From Streptomyces fructofermentans (GTDB lineage: Bacteria > Actinomycetota > Actinomycetes > Streptomycetales > Streptomycetaceae), in NCBI RefSeq assembly GCF_014651055.1, contig NZ_BMWD01000025.1:84761-148760 (forward strand): DNA of 64,000 nt, read 5' to 3'. This document shows, in pieces, positions 45,813-54,421 of the stretch. A model generated the notes under the pieces. The model was not told the origin of the DNA, did not search any database, and saw only the letters and a program-made list of their open reading frames with translations. A program made the position numbers and the translations under genes. Each line of letters opens with the position of its first letter. Positions within the stretch are counted from its first letter, which is position 1.

Positions 45813-46781
45813 TCATTCCTCCACGGCCATGTCGCCGTAGCGCCGCGCGACTTCGTGGAACGCCCGTTTGGGCTTGCACGTACCGTCGCCGGTCACCGCC
45901 ACGACCCCGAAGCCGGCCTTGTCGAGGTCGAGACACGGATCGTCGTGATGCGGGAAGTCGGGCATGGCGTAGGTGAACACGAAGCAGCCGTGCACGCCCT
46001 CCGCGTCGTACTGGTCGATGAGTTCACCGAGGTAGCGGGCCTGGACGTCCTCATCACGGGGATAGTCGCCGCGGATGCGCGGGGGCACGGCGAACCAGTT
46101 GACGATCCAGAAGGAACCGGCTCCCCGGCGGTCGGCTCCGGTGAAGGCACCACACCCGAACTCGGTGATGACCACGGGCCTGTCATGATCGCGAACCAGG
46201 CTGCGCAGGCGGTCCGTGTAGGTGGCCTGGTTGCGGCCGGAGCGGTAGAGGCTGACTCCGACCAGGTCGAACAGCGACCAGTCGACGTGCTCCCACGCGG
46301 CCGCGGAGTAGGTGACCGGACCGCCGAAGCGACGCCGCGCGGTGATCACGGCGATGGTGAGCAGCCTGTGGAGCCGCCGGTCGATCCTGCGCCGCAGCAC
46401 GCGGCGGAAACGCACGATGAGCTTCAGGCGCAGGAAGGACCGAGGTCCGGGAACGATTCCGGGCACGGTGTGGGAGAACTCGCTGCCGACCAGGAGCGTT
46501 ACCCGGTCCGGGTGCTCCCGGCGAAGTTCTTCCGCCGCCTCGGCGATGGCGTCCAAGTGCTCCAGCAGCTTCGGCTGAGGCAACTCGGGAACGTGGGGCC
46601 GGATGTACACGCCGAGACCGGTCTCGAGGGCGGTGCGGGCGGCATCGATCAACCGCTTGCCATCCCCGACGAGCATCACCGTGGTGCAGTGCAGATCCCG
46701 GGCGATGATCTCCAGGTCCCGCCGCACGTCATCGGTGCTCGCCTCGCCGATCAGGTAGGAGATGCCTCGGACAGTCAGCAT
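45813..46781 (-). CDS. Glycoside-hydrolase-like TIM-barrel protein
   Basis: The 322-residue protein begins MLTVRGISYLIGEASTDD and reads as a TIM barrel: DLHCTTVMLVGDG, LGVYIRPHVPEL, VTLLVGSEFSHTV (possible acid/base Glu near 104) and RPVVITEFGCGAFTG (possible nucleophile Glu near 224), then GCFVFTYAMPDFP. This pattern fits clan GH-A. Similar proteins have been labelled abortive infection proteins in Streptomyces genomes, without support that I know of. No signal peptide, so it should act inside the cell. Substrate unknown. Confidence 0.65.
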   Translation of the reverse strand: MLTVRGISYLIGEASTDDVRRDLEIIARDLHCTTVMLVGDGKRLIDAARTALETGLGVYIRPHVPELPQPKLLEHLDAIAEAAEELRREHPDRVTLLVGSEFSHTVPGIVPGPRSFLRLKLIVRFRRVLRRRIDRRLHRLLTIAVITARRRFGGPVTYSAAAWEHVDWSLFDLVGVSLYRSGRNQATYTDRLRSLVRDHDRPVVITEFGCGAFTGADRRGAGSFWIVNWFAVPPRIRGDYPRDEDVQARYLGELIDQYDAEGVHGCFVFTYAMPDFPHHDDPCLDLDKAGFGVVAVTGDGTCKPKRAFHEVARRYGDMAVEE

Positions 46782-47095
46782 GCGTTCGGCTCCTGTCGAC
46801 GCAGACGGTGGGCGGTCTCGGTCCAGCCGACGCTAGAGGGGCATTCGGCGGTCGGGCATCCGTCTTTCGTCCAGGCCCGCACGACTTCCGTCTGACGTGC
46901 ACTGACCTCCAGCCACGCCGACTGGGCTGTGTCAGGTTCCGCGGTGGCGGTCTGGTGTGGTCAGTCTTCTTGCGGCTGCGCGGCACTGCTCATGTCCCTC
47001 ACGCCGTGGAACCGGTGGGGGCGGCAGGGTGAACGGCCCACCGGTCAGCCTGGCTTCGCCGTACCGGCTGCTACTCGGTCCCGGTCCTACTGCTG
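46782..47095. other. Intergenic region between divergent genes
   Basis: About 310 bases with no gene. It must hold promoters for the divergent GH-like and DUF7660-like genes, but no clear operator is seen. Confidence 0.4.
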
Positions 47096-47395
47096 ATGGA
47101 GGAACGTCGCACGTCAGAAGGAGGCGCAAGGTACTTTCAGAGCATTTCACCGACTCCCGACGACGAAGTCCGCAGCCGCGACGAACTGGTCTCCTTCGTT
47201 GAGGGCCTGCGCGAGGACTACCTGCGCAGGGGGCACGAATGGGAGAACCAGACCCTCGACAGTTTCCTTGAGGCTCTGGCGGCATGGGTGCATGCCTCGC
47301 CGGGCTGGTACCAGAACTTCGGGAAGGAGCCTCCTGAAAGCGGTGACTGGACCTTCCTGGCACGAGCGCTTCAAGCCGCCACTGTCTATGAGTGA
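47096..47395 (+). CDS. DUF7660-like small protein
   Basis: The 99-residue protein contains SRDELVSFVEGLREDYLRRG, WENQTLDSFLEALAAWV and a closing DWTFLARALQAATVYE, the pattern of DUF7660 proteins, which often occur as orphan or immunity-type genes. The start is an ATG directly followed by GGAGGAACG, so the ribosome site and start are unclear. No operon partner. Function unknown. Confidence 0.65.
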   Translation: MEERRTSEGGARYFQSISPTPDDEVRSRDELVSFVEGLREDYLRRGHEWENQTLDSFLEALAAWVHASPGWYQNFGKEPPESGDWTFLARALQAATVYE

Positions 47396-47881
47396 AGGTT
47401 CGCTTCGAACGCTCGGGTTGCGGCGCTGAGCCAGTCGCGGCCGGCGTGGGCGAGGTTGCTGTCTCGGCGGATTCCGCGTTCGACGGCGGACAGAACGGCC
47501 GACCAGATTCCGAGACTGCGGGCAGCGGCGGTGAGAGTGACGCTTCTGAACTGCCACGGAGGGCGCACGTCGGCGGATCGCGGGGGCGGCGACTGCGGTG
47601 GTCAGGCAGCGGAGGCGATGGTACGTCTCAGGTGTGAGGTCTCGCTGATGCTGCGGTGACAGTGCATCGTTGACCCGTCCGCACCCTGACCGGCGACTCC
47701 TACCCCTCCCCGCGAGGCAAGCTCCTGGCGGAGAACCGCTCTGGTCTGGATCGCCCTTCCGGGAGCGCCCGACAAGCTCGCCCAGATCGAACGGCGGGTG
47801 CCGCCGACCGTTGATCTCCACACCTACTGTCACGACCGGTCCCCGGAGTCGGCTGTCAGGGGCAGGTGAGAAGGTGCGGCC
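47396..47881. other. Gene-poor interval with possible gene remnants
   Basis: No intact gene in 486 bases. A minus-strand frame (47386-47568) reads SLGIWSAVLSAVERGIRRDS, which looks like the end of a real protein, but no start or family is evident. Probably decayed DNA. Confidence 0.35.
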
Positions 47882-48469
47882 ATGAACATCGACGAATTCT
47901 GGACCGTCATCGAAACGGCACGCACCGACGCTGCTTTGACCTCCGGAAACCCGGACGACGCGTTCGCCTCGGCCCTGGTCGAGCGGCTCGCGGCGACCTC
48001 GAAGCAGACGATCCTCGAATACCAGCAGCGCTTCGATCAGCTCCGCGGGGCGATTTATCGCTGGGACTTGTGGGCTGCCGCCTATCTGATCGGTGGAGGC
48101 TGCGCCGACGACGCCTTCATGGACTTCCGCGCCGGCCTGATCGCGCAAGGCCGAGAGTGGTACGACCGGGCCGCCACCGCACCCGATGTTCTCGCCCAGC
48201 ATCCGGACGTCATCGCTGCGGCGGCCGAAGGCAGCGACGAGGCGCTGTTCAACGAAACCGTCAACTACGCAGCCTCATACGCCTATGAGCGCATCAACGA
48301 AACCGAGGACGACTGCACCTTCTACGACGACTACGACCGGTTCTGCGGACCGCGAGCCAATCACGAGCCAACCGACATGGGCGAGGGATTCGACTTCGAC
48401 AACACGTCGGAGATGCACGCCCGCCTGCCCGGGCTGGCCCAGCTCTTCCTTGATCACGGAGACGACTGA
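47882..48469 (+). CDS. DUF4240 domain protein
   Basis: The 195-residue protein matches DUF4240: MNIDEFWTVIETARTDAAL at the start, VERLAATSKQTILEYQQRFD, DLWAAAYLIGGGCADDAFMD and FRAGLIAQGREWYDRA. The fold resembles the WGR-linked molybdate-metabolism-regulator-like family; no enzymatic residues are known. It is acidic (DETEDDCTFYDDYD near residue 145). It starts with ATG after a weak GGTGCGGCC leader. Neighbours are hypothetical genes, so the context says little. Confidence 0.8.
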   Translation: MNIDEFWTVIETARTDAALTSGNPDDAFASALVERLAATSKQTILEYQQRFDQLRGAIYRWDLWAAAYLIGGGCADDAFMDFRAGLIAQGREWYDRAATAPDVLAQHPDVIAAAAEGSDEALFNETVNYAASYAYERINETEDDCTFYDDYDRFCGPRANHEPTDMGEGFDFDNTSEMHARLPGLAQLFLDHGDD

Positions 48470-48810
48470 GTTCGCGATCGGTCGCACCACCGGCGTCATG
48501 CTCAACGCCTCCGAGTTCGTGGTCCACGACGGCCGGGAGGAGGGCACCCGCACGAACGACTCAGTGCCCGCAACGGACTCTGTCTCGAGCGCGATAACTA
48601 CCTGAAGCCCGTGATCCGCGAGCCGGGTGCCCTGCCAGGTGTCACCGCACTCGACCGGGCTCGGGTCGCCGGCAGGTTCGCGCCCATTTGCGATGCCTGG
48701 CGGGAGGTTGCTTGAACTGAGCCTGACTGCCAAGTGACGGAGCGGCTTGCAAGGTGCCCTCGACAGTGCGCTGCACCTCACCGAGACTGATCGCCATGGG
48801 GGACAGCACG
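48470..48810. other. Gene-poor interval
   Basis: About 340 bases without a supported gene. A short plus-strand frame (IGRTTGVMLNASEFVVHDG) may be a leftover of a lost gene. Confidence 0.35.
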
Positions 48811-49323
48811 ATGTGGGTCGCGGCATTCACCGGCGGCACGGCTGTCTTGGCAAGCTGGGTGACGAACCTGGGGAACGTACGGGCTGCCCGGGTCCAGGCC
48901 GAGGCATCGATGGAGGCTCAGCATCGAGGACGAGTGCGGGAATTGCGACGCGCTGCCTACCTTGAGCTGATGCAACGCTCCCACGACACTGCGGAGTTGT
49001 ATTGGAGGGTCTCGGACGCCTTTTTCCAGATACCCGATCCTCAGCGGCAGTTGGTACGACTGGAGGAGTTGCGCGTTGAACTACGAGAAGCCTACGCACC
49101 ACTCCTCCAAAGCGTCCGGGTCGTTGTCCTGGAAGGGCCGGCCGCCACTGCCGAAGCAGCTCAGGCCGTTCAAGACGCTGCGCAGAAAGTGAACCAGTGC
49201 CTGTGGCACATCACCCGCGGGGACGCGGACGCCCGCGACCGCTTCGACGCAGCAGAGGCCGCCTATCGGGAATGGCAAGCGCGGTTCGTCGAGCGAGCGC
49301 GCGCAGCAACTGAGGCGTCATAG
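48811..49323 (+). CDS. Small membrane-anchored coiled-coil protein
   Basis: The protein of about 170 residues begins MWVAAFTGGTAVLASWVTNL, one N-terminal membrane segment, followed by a long helical cytoplasmic part rich in Ala, Glu, Gln and Arg (VQAEASMEAQHRGRVRELRR and following) that should form a coiled coil. The ATG at 48811 follows GGGGGACAGC at suitable spacing; an ATG 15 bases upstream is possible. Similar one-helix proteins are common in Streptomyces; the function is unknown. Confidence 0.65.
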   Translation: MWVAAFTGGTAVLASWVTNLGNVRAARVQAEASMEAQHRGRVRELRRAAYLELMQRSHDTAELYWRVSDAFFQIPDPQRQLVRLEELRVELREAYAPLLQSVRVVVLEGPAATAEAAQAVQDAAQKVNQCLWHITRGDADARDRFDAAEAAYREWQARFVERARAATEAS

Positions 49324-49636
49324 GGGTGTTACCAGCAGCCGTTGATCATGCACCTTTCGGCATGGGCGGTCGTTGGCCCGAAGGTAGGGACATCGTGTCG
49401 GATGAACCATGTTCGCTGATCGTGCCGTTGTGATCCCGACCTTCGGGAGGTCCAGGGCCAGGCTCAGAATTGCTGTCTGACGCGGGGGCGTTGGCCGCCC
49501 ATGCGGCGCCGGGCGCCCGTCTCCACTTGCTCTGCAGCCACCTGACCCGTATTGGCCAGACCATTGAACAGGGCCGCCTGGTCCGCCTGTTGAGGTCGAT
49601 CGCGCACGATGGGAGGCCTGGAGCGAAAATGTAACT

Positions 49637-49697
49637 CTTGGATAGAATCCTTGGGTTGATGTCTTGACTTCAATCCAAGGGTTGCCATCTTGGATTC
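49637..49697 (+). promoter_or_regulatory. Cluster of CTTGG(A/G)T repeats and hairpin before the zinc-finger gene
   Basis: CTTGG(A/G)T occurs at 49637, 49650, and 49689, and once inverted at 49671-49679 (AATCCAAG). The second and inverted copies form an 11-base stem (CCTTGGGTTGA with TCAATCCAAGG, 49649-49680) around a 10-base loop. The last copy abuts the ATG at 49698 where the ribosome site should be. This looks like a multi-site operator or an mRNA structure controlling that gene. Confidence 0.5.
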
Positions 49698-50021
49698 ATG
49701 TCAATCACTGGGAAGCCTCGTCTCATCCCGACCGGCAAATGCTGGTGCGGCTGCGGGAGGGACGTCGGACTCGGCAAGTTCTTCGCCGCCGGCCACGACA
49801 AGATCGCCGAAGCAGCGCTCATGGCCCTCAAGTACGACGGGTCCGTGGCTCAACTGCTTCACGCCCACGGCTACGGCTCACACCACTCAGTCCGCCACGC
49901 CGCCGTCACCGATCCGGACTGCTCGTGGGAGAAGTGCGCCGACTGCAACTACAGCGGTGCCCCTGCCAGCATCGCCAACCACCGCAAGAAGGATCATCCC
50001 GAGCGGCACGGCCTCGGATAG
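49698..50021 (+). CDS. Cysteine-rich protein with a C2H2-like zinc finger
   Basis: The 107-residue protein has two parts. Residues 10-60 contain GKCWCGCGRDVGLGKFFAAG and HDKIAEAALMALKYDG, with closely spaced cysteines as in a zinc ribbon or knuckle. Residues about 75-105 read WEKCADCNYSGAPASIANHR followed by KKDHP, a C-x2-C-x12-H-x4-H arrangement like a C2H2 finger. No ribosome site is seen; instead a repeat element touches the start. DNA- or RNA-binding is plausible. I know no characterised homologue. Confidence 0.7.
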   Translation: MSITGKPRLIPTGKCWCGCGRDVGLGKFFAAGHDKIAEAALMALKYDGSVAQLLHAHGYGSHHSVRHAAVTDPDCSWEKCADCNYSGAPASIANHRKKDHPERHGLG

Positions 50022-50355
50022 ACGATCCGTGCTCCCGCCGCCCCATCCGGGCAGTGGCAACGACTCCAGCCGATGTCGGCACCGAGCGCGAGCGGCGAAC
50101 CGCAACCAGAAGGGCAGGACAGCCCTGTCAGGCACCGGAACAGAGGTCATCGGGTGACGACCTTTAGAGCTCGGCCCCCAGTTCTGTACAGGGAGGCGAA
50201 GTCTCGTGCGAAGGGCGAGGTCAAGCGACTCCGGAGCAAACGTTGCCCGGCACACTTCAAGGACTTGAGTGGAAAGGGGCATACCTCGAGGATGAATGCC
50301 ACGGGCCCGTTCCCCGCTCGATCGGGCACACGAAGGTCACGGCTACGCTCCCAGC
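50022..50355. other. Gene-poor interval
   Basis: No supported gene in 334 bases. Frames on both strands look like shadows or remnants. Confidence 0.35.
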
Positions 50356-50556
50356 ATGACTGACATAACGCCAACCGATCCCGAGAGCGAGCAGACAGTC
50401 GGGCGGGTACCTCTGTGGCTCGACCCCGCTGACATTCGATGGATCGCCCGCCATTGCTGTTGCCCGCCTGATGCTTCGCAGGAAGAGCGGGACCGCTGTG
50501 GCCGTATCCGCTTCCGGGCCAGCAATGCGCTCTACAAGCACGGTCACGGACGCTGA
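50356..50556 (+). CDS. Small hypothetical protein
   Basis: The 66-residue protein (MTDITPTDPESEQTVGRVPL at the start) continues WLDPADIRWIARHCCCPPDA and ends RIRFRASNALYKHGHGR. The three adjacent cysteines plus a later cysteine suggest metal binding. The pattern PLWLDPADIRWIA looks conserved in Streptomyces, but no function is known. No strong ribosome site lies before the ATG. Confidence 0.6.
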   Translation: MTDITPTDPESEQTVGRVPLWLDPADIRWIARHCCCPPDASQEERDRCGRIRFRASNALYKHGHGR

Positions 50557-50976
50557 CAACGTCAGGTCCAGGGCGTTGTTGTGAAAGACGTGTTCGGTGT
50601 CGCGGCATGGGGCTGTTGAAGAAGGCCCGTTGGGCGTCGACAAGATCATATTTCAGCAGGCCCATGGTCACTAGCACGGCCTCCACGCCGTGGCATGCAG
50701 TGTCTTCGAGGAACTGCTGGAGCGCATCCTCGTCGCAGGTTGCTTCCTACAGGGGCCGCACGGGTTCTCGCATTGCAGCGATACGCGCCAATCGTTCCGC
50801 GTTGAAGCCCACCGGACTCACCTTCCTGGTTGGGCCCGCAGGCTATCCCCATGCAGGCGGGCCGCACTGGCCCGTTTCAGGCGTTCTGGACGGACGGGTG
50901 GATGGAAGGTGGAGGCGCGTTGGTGCGGAGCACCACCACTGCCCTCACTGCTGAATGGCGCGTAGCGTGTCGAGGC
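50557..50976. other. Gene-poor interval with possible remnant
   Basis: No intact gene in 420 bases. A minus-strand frame near 50600-50690 reads MEAVLVTMGLLKYDLVDAQR, plausible protein sequence without a complete gene around it; probably a fragment. Confidence 0.35.
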
Positions 50977-51507
50977 ATGACGCGGCTGCCGGACCTGCCT
51001 CAGAACACGGCGTTGCTGGACCTGCTGCGGGAGCAGGGCGTTCCGCAGAAGCGCGGTGCCCATGTCCATGAGGGGTGGGAGCTGCACACTCACCCGGATC
51101 TGATCGAGAGGCTTGGGGACCTTGCTCCCCAGTGGCCGGTCCTGCTGACGTTCGGGGTGCCGGTGCTTGCGGGCAAGGGCATCGCCGCGGTCGTCGCCTG
51201 GGGGATGGACGTGCTGCTGGTGCGCCTACCTGAAGCGCCAGCGGAGCCCTTGGAGCCCGCAGCTTCCCGCCCGCCCCTGACGGATGCGGGCCAGGGCTGG
51301 TACTCGCTCTGCCCGTGGCAGAGCGAGCTTCCCTCGGCAGAGTCCAAGCGCCAGTTGTCGCTGGTGATCCAGCATGCGCTCTCGTACGGGGCGAGCCTGT
51401 CGGACGACGACAGCATCGACTGGCAGGGGCGCCCGGTACAGGCGCCGGGCAGGCGCAGGGAGAAGGCAAAGGGCAGACGTCCCAGCAGGGACAAAGGCAG
51501 AGGGTAG
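50977..51507 (+). CDS. Hypothetical protein with basic C-terminal tail
   Basis: The protein of about 176 residues starts MTRLPDLPQNTALLDLLREQ and continues WPVLLTFGVPVLAGKGIAAV and KRQLSLVIQHALSYGASLSD; the last 30 residues are strongly basic (PGRRREKAKGRRPSRDKGRG). I do not recognise the family. The frame is open to 50830, so the start is uncertain. It converges on the broken portal gene and may mark the left edge of the integrated element. Confidence 0.55.
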   Translation: MTRLPDLPQNTALLDLLREQGVPQKRGAHVHEGWELHTHPDLIERLGDLAPQWPVLLTFGVPVLAGKGIAAVVAWGMDVLLVRLPEAPAEPLEPAASRPPLTDAGQGWYSLCPWQSELPSAESKRQLSLVIQHALSYGASLSDDDSIDWQGRPVQAPGRRREKAKGRRPSRDKGRG

Positions 51508-51624
51508 GGCGGACGCGGACTCCGGCGGTAGGGTGCGGAGCGGGTCCTGATCAACGGGTTGCCCCTGACGAGGTCTTGAACCAGAGAGTCCGGCGTCCAC
51601 TCACGGGCCGACCGCCCCCGGAGA

Positions 51625-52338
51625 CCTGGCTGGTCTGCGGTGTCGACGGCGACGATGCCGCCCGGGCGTGAGTCGTTCGTGATGAACGCCACGTTGTCCA
51701 GGCGGGACAGGTGGTCGAGCTCGATGCTGATGCCCGCCGCTTCCAGCGGGGTCTGCCCGGAGAACGGATCGGTCGGGTGGGGTTCGCGAACCCAGATGAC
51801 CCGCTCGGGGTCGAGCTCGCGGATGTGCCCGTACAGGGTCGTGAACTCGCGGTGCTTGATGTACTCGCCGCGTTGGTCGGGGATGGGCAGGACCCGGTCC
51901 GGCGGGAGGAGGTCGAGTCGGGTGATGGTGCCGCGATTGGAACGGGTCACCTCGCAGAACTTGCCCCGCTTGGACAGGAGGGTCTGCGCCGACAACTGCT
52001 TGCGGAACTGGGCGTCCGACTCAAGCGGGTTCGCCTTCTTCCCGTTGAGGAGGCGCAGGAGCGGGTGGTCCTCGATGACCTCCTCGAACTCGCCGTCGTC
52101 GGTGAGACCGCGGCCGATCTCCAGTGGCAGGCGGGCGGCGTGCTTGCCCATCGTGTCGATGGCCTTGTAGACCCAGACCACGCGCTCGTAGCCCTCGGTC
52201 ACGACCCGGCCGAGGTCCCAGCCGTCCGCGCGGCCTGCTGGTGTAGCCACCAGCCGAGTTGATCGTTTTCGTCTCGTCCGGCTGCGGGCCCGGGGTGATC
52301 AGGGAGCGCAGCGCGGGGAACCAGCGGCGTTTGGCCAT
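51625..52338 (-). pseudogene. Phage portal protein, frameshifted and truncated
   Basis: The ATG at 52338 starts MAKRRWFPALRSLITPGPQP, then a frameshift near 52245 moves coding to a second frame with portal features: YERVVWVYKAIDTMGKHAAR, HPLLRLLNGKKANPLES, LLPPDRVLPIPDQRGEY and AFITNDSRPGGIVAVD. HK97-type portal proteins are about 400-500 residues; here homology stops near 51625, roughly mid-protein, and the rest is missing. It is a remnant of a phage or phage-like element. Confidence 0.75.
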
Positions 52339-52339
52339 G

Positions 52340-52702
52340 TCATGCCCCCTCGCCGCTCACCCATGCCGCGACGGCCAGGAGCACGCCGAACAGCAGGGTC
52401 CAGGGGTTCAGGGAGTAGGCCACGGCGGCGATCAGGGCCAGGCCCACGGCGAGGCTGCCGTAGCCGCCGACGAGCCGCAGTGCGTGCGGCACGGCCGGCT
52501 CGGTGTAGAGCACGGCTCCACCGGCTGTCGCGGCGACCAGCCCGATCACGAACAGGGCCAGGGGCGGCGACCCTGCGAAGAGGGCTCCCAGCAGGCCGAC
52601 CGTCCCGACGTCGGCCAGGAGGAGGCCGATCAGGTCGCGGGCGATGCGACGCCGCGGTGCCCGATGGCTGGGGAGCGGTTGGGGCTGCGTTGGAGGATTC
52701 AC
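52340..52702 (-). CDS. Small phage-type membrane protein
   Basis: The 120-residue protein has about four hydrophobic segments: LIGLLLADVGTVGLLGALFA, LALFVIGLVAATAGGAVLY, LAVGLALIAAVAYSL and TLLFGVLLAVAAWV, with a basic N-terminal region (RAPRRRIARD). It ends just before the portal start on the same strand, a place typical of small membrane proteins in actinobacterial elements. Holin-like activity is possible but unproven. Confidence 0.65.
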   Translation of the reverse strand: MNPPTQPQPLPSHRAPRRRIARDLIGLLLADVGTVGLLGALFAGSPPLALFVIGLVAATAGGAVLYTEPAVPHALRLVGGYGSLAVGLALIAAVAYSLNPWTLLFGVLLAVAAWVSGEGA

Positions 52703-52742
52703 GCCGCGGACCGTAGGAAGGTCCGCGGGTTTGCGTCGCGGG

Positions 52743-52895
52743 CTAGTCGCTCAGGTCGATCACCGCGTAGCAGATGCCGACCCACGCCAGCACGGCGACG
52801 AGGACGGCGGCCGCGGTGCCGTCACCGCCCGAGTGGTGGTAGGTGAGGCCGCCGGAGGCGGCACCGCAGGCGAGACCGGCGAGGAAGATGCGCAT
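52743..52895 (-). CDS. Very small two-helix membrane protein
   Basis: A 50-codon frame starts with ATG after a CCCC-rich leader and encodes MRIFLAGLACGAASGGLTYH, then HSGGDGTAAAVLVAVLAWVG and a closing ICYAVIDLSD. Two hydrophobic stretches suggest a tiny membrane protein. It lies 40 bases before the next membrane gene and 11 bases after the zinc-binding-type gene, so it belongs to the same operon. Confidence 0.6.
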   Translation of the reverse strand: MRIFLAGLACGAASGGLTYHHSGGDGTAAAVLVAVLAWVGICYAVIDLSD

Positions 52896-52906
52896 GGGGG
52901 TAGTTC

Positions 52907-53356
52907 CTATCGTGCGGGGCGGGAGATGCCGGAGAGGTAGGCGCTGATGCCGCGCCGCTGGATGGTGCCGCCGGGGACGAGCTTGGCGTTCGGGGGCGGC
53001 TCGGGGACCTTCCGCTTGGCGCGCACCGACTGGTCGCCGCCGATGAGGTGCCGGTTGTCGACGAGCGCTTCGCAGTCCTGGCCGGACACATCCTCGAACG
53101 GTCGGCGGCAGCCGCGGCAGTAGACCTCAAGTGCGTCGATGCGGGTGCCGGGCGCGGCGGTGAACGAGCCGCGGAAGTCGGCCGCCTTCGCGATGCGGGC
53201 TTCCACCTTGATCTCCGCTGCGACGATCCACACGTGCGCGCGGGTGTCGACTTCCACCGGTGCGGGAGCGGCCGGCGGCGGCGCATCCAGCGGCCTGTCG
53301 AACAGGTTCGCGAAGAGCTCAAGCTCCAACTGGTCACGCACGATCGTTGTTGTCAC
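52907..53356 (-). CDS. Phage/element hypothetical protein with CxxC
   Basis: The 149-residue protein starts at GTG 53356, nine bases after a GGAGG site, reading VTTTIVRDQLELELFANLFD. A central YCRGCRRPFEDVSGQDCEAL segment with three cysteines may bind zinc, and a basic C-terminal part ends GGTIQRRGISAYLSGISRPA. Similar proteins occur in Streptomyces integrative elements. It starts the short operon leading to the portal gene. Confidence 0.65.
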   Translation of the reverse strand: MTTTIVRDQLELELFANLFDRPLDAPPPAAPAPVEVDTRAHVWIVAAEIKVEARIAKAADFRGSFTAAPGTRIDALEVYCRGCRRPFEDVSGQDCEALVDNRHLIGGDQSVRAKRKVPEPPPNAKLVPGGTIQRRGISAYLSGISRPAR

Positions 53357-53537
53357 GTACAAAGCCCTCCGTTACCGCAGTGGCCCCCCAGCGTCAACGC
53401 CGCGATGTCATATGGACGTAGTGACCCCGCTGTGCGTTACAGGTGCCGTGAAATGAGGTGCCGGATGGCATGGGGAAGCCCCGCCCATCCGCCTCGGGGG
53501 GTGCGGATGAGCGGGGCCGTGCGGGGGGAGCAGCCGA

Positions 53538-54347
53538 TCAGGATGTGCGGCTGCTCCAGTAGTTCACCCAGTCATGGGCGTGTTGGGCCATGGTCTTCTT
53601 CCATGCCTGCGGATCGGCGCGGGCGATCTCTTCCCAGGTGGTCGCGTTGGCCTGGGAGAAGACCATCACCGCGGTGGCGGGGGCGGCCGCCCAGGAGGCG
53701 AACTGCGTGCGCGCCCAGGTGTCGGCATCCTGTGCGCTGTGTCCGGCTTCCATGAGCCGCAGGATGAGCACGGCCGGGTCGATCCAGGCTGCGCCGCGGG
53801 TGGGCCACGCCCAGTCGACAATGTGCGCGCGGTTGGTGATCAGCACGTTGTGGGGTGCGAGATCGGTGTGCAGGAGCGTGTCACCGGCGAGCACGCTGAC
53901 ATCCGAGGCAGGGGCGTAGGACCCCCAGCGCTGCTCGGCGCGCTTCAGTTCGATGTCGGGCCAGCGTGTGGTCTGGAGCTCGGCCACCGCTCGGGCGACG
54001 AGGGGAAGGTCCGGGGAGCCGGGGGCGTAGTCGGCGTGTCGGCCGGCGAGCTGCTGGTAACCGATCAGGTCCCAGCCGCCGGCGTTCACGTGCCAGAGCA
54101 GGCGGGGGCACGCGTCGGGCAGGTACGGGTTGATCGCTGCCTCGCGCTGCTGGGTTCGTACCTGCGGGTGGTCTGCGGGCACACCCTTGACGAACAGGGT
54201 CGTCGCAGCGGTGCGGAGAGTGGCGGCGATGCCGGAGTTCACTCCGCCCTGGGCGGTCACCGCGCTGAGGACGGGACCCGTGTGAGCTTCGACGGCGGTG
54301 CGGGCTGCTGCGGGGAGGTCGGTCCAGTGGATGCGGTCGACAGGCAT
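53538..54347 (-). CDS. APH-fold kinase at the end of a RiPP-like operon
   Basis: The 269-residue protein has an aminoglycoside-phosphotransferase-like fold: LLHTDLAPHNVLIT gives the HxDxxxxN catalytic loop near residue 178, and HIVDWAWPTRGAAWIDP the metal-binding aspartate. AATTLFVKGVPADHPQVRTQ holds the nucleotide-binding lysine. It follows the putative precursor gene, separated by a strong hairpin. Related kinases occur in several RiPP pathways, so phosphorylation of the peptide or an inactivating self-protection step is possible. Confidence 0.8.
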   Translation of the reverse strand: MPVDRIHWTDLPAAARTAVEAHTGPVLSAVTAQGGVNSGIAATLRTAATTLFVKGVPADHPQVRTQQREAAINPYLPDACPRLLWHVNAGGWDLIGYQQLAGRHADYAPGSPDLPLVARAVAELQTTRWPDIELKRAEQRWGSYAPASDVSVLAGDTLLHTDLAPHNVLITNRAHIVDWAWPTRGAAWIDPAVLILRLMEAGHSAQDADTWARTQFASWAAAPATAVMVFSQANATTWEEIARADPQAWKKTMAQHAHDWVNYWSSRTS

Positions 54348-54369
54348 GTGGTTCCTGGGGGTGGGCGGA

Positions 54370-54407
54370 CGAGCCGCCCCCGACCCTAGGCGGGTGAGGG
54401 CGGCTCG
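54370..54407 (-). terminator. Hairpin between precursor and kinase genes
   Basis: CGAGCCGCCC and GGGCGGCTCG form a perfect 10-base stem with an 18-base loop, 15 bases after the precursor stop. It may terminate or attenuate transcription, or protect the 3' end of the precursor message, giving more precursor than kinase. Confidence 0.7.
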
Positions 54408-54421
54408 CGGCGCGTGTCGGT

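Noticed and set aside
51090..51625. Continuation of the portal frame past 51625
   Set aside because: The frame stays open but the sequence becomes Arg/Pro-rich and overlaps a better plus-strand gene, so I end the portal remnant near 51625.
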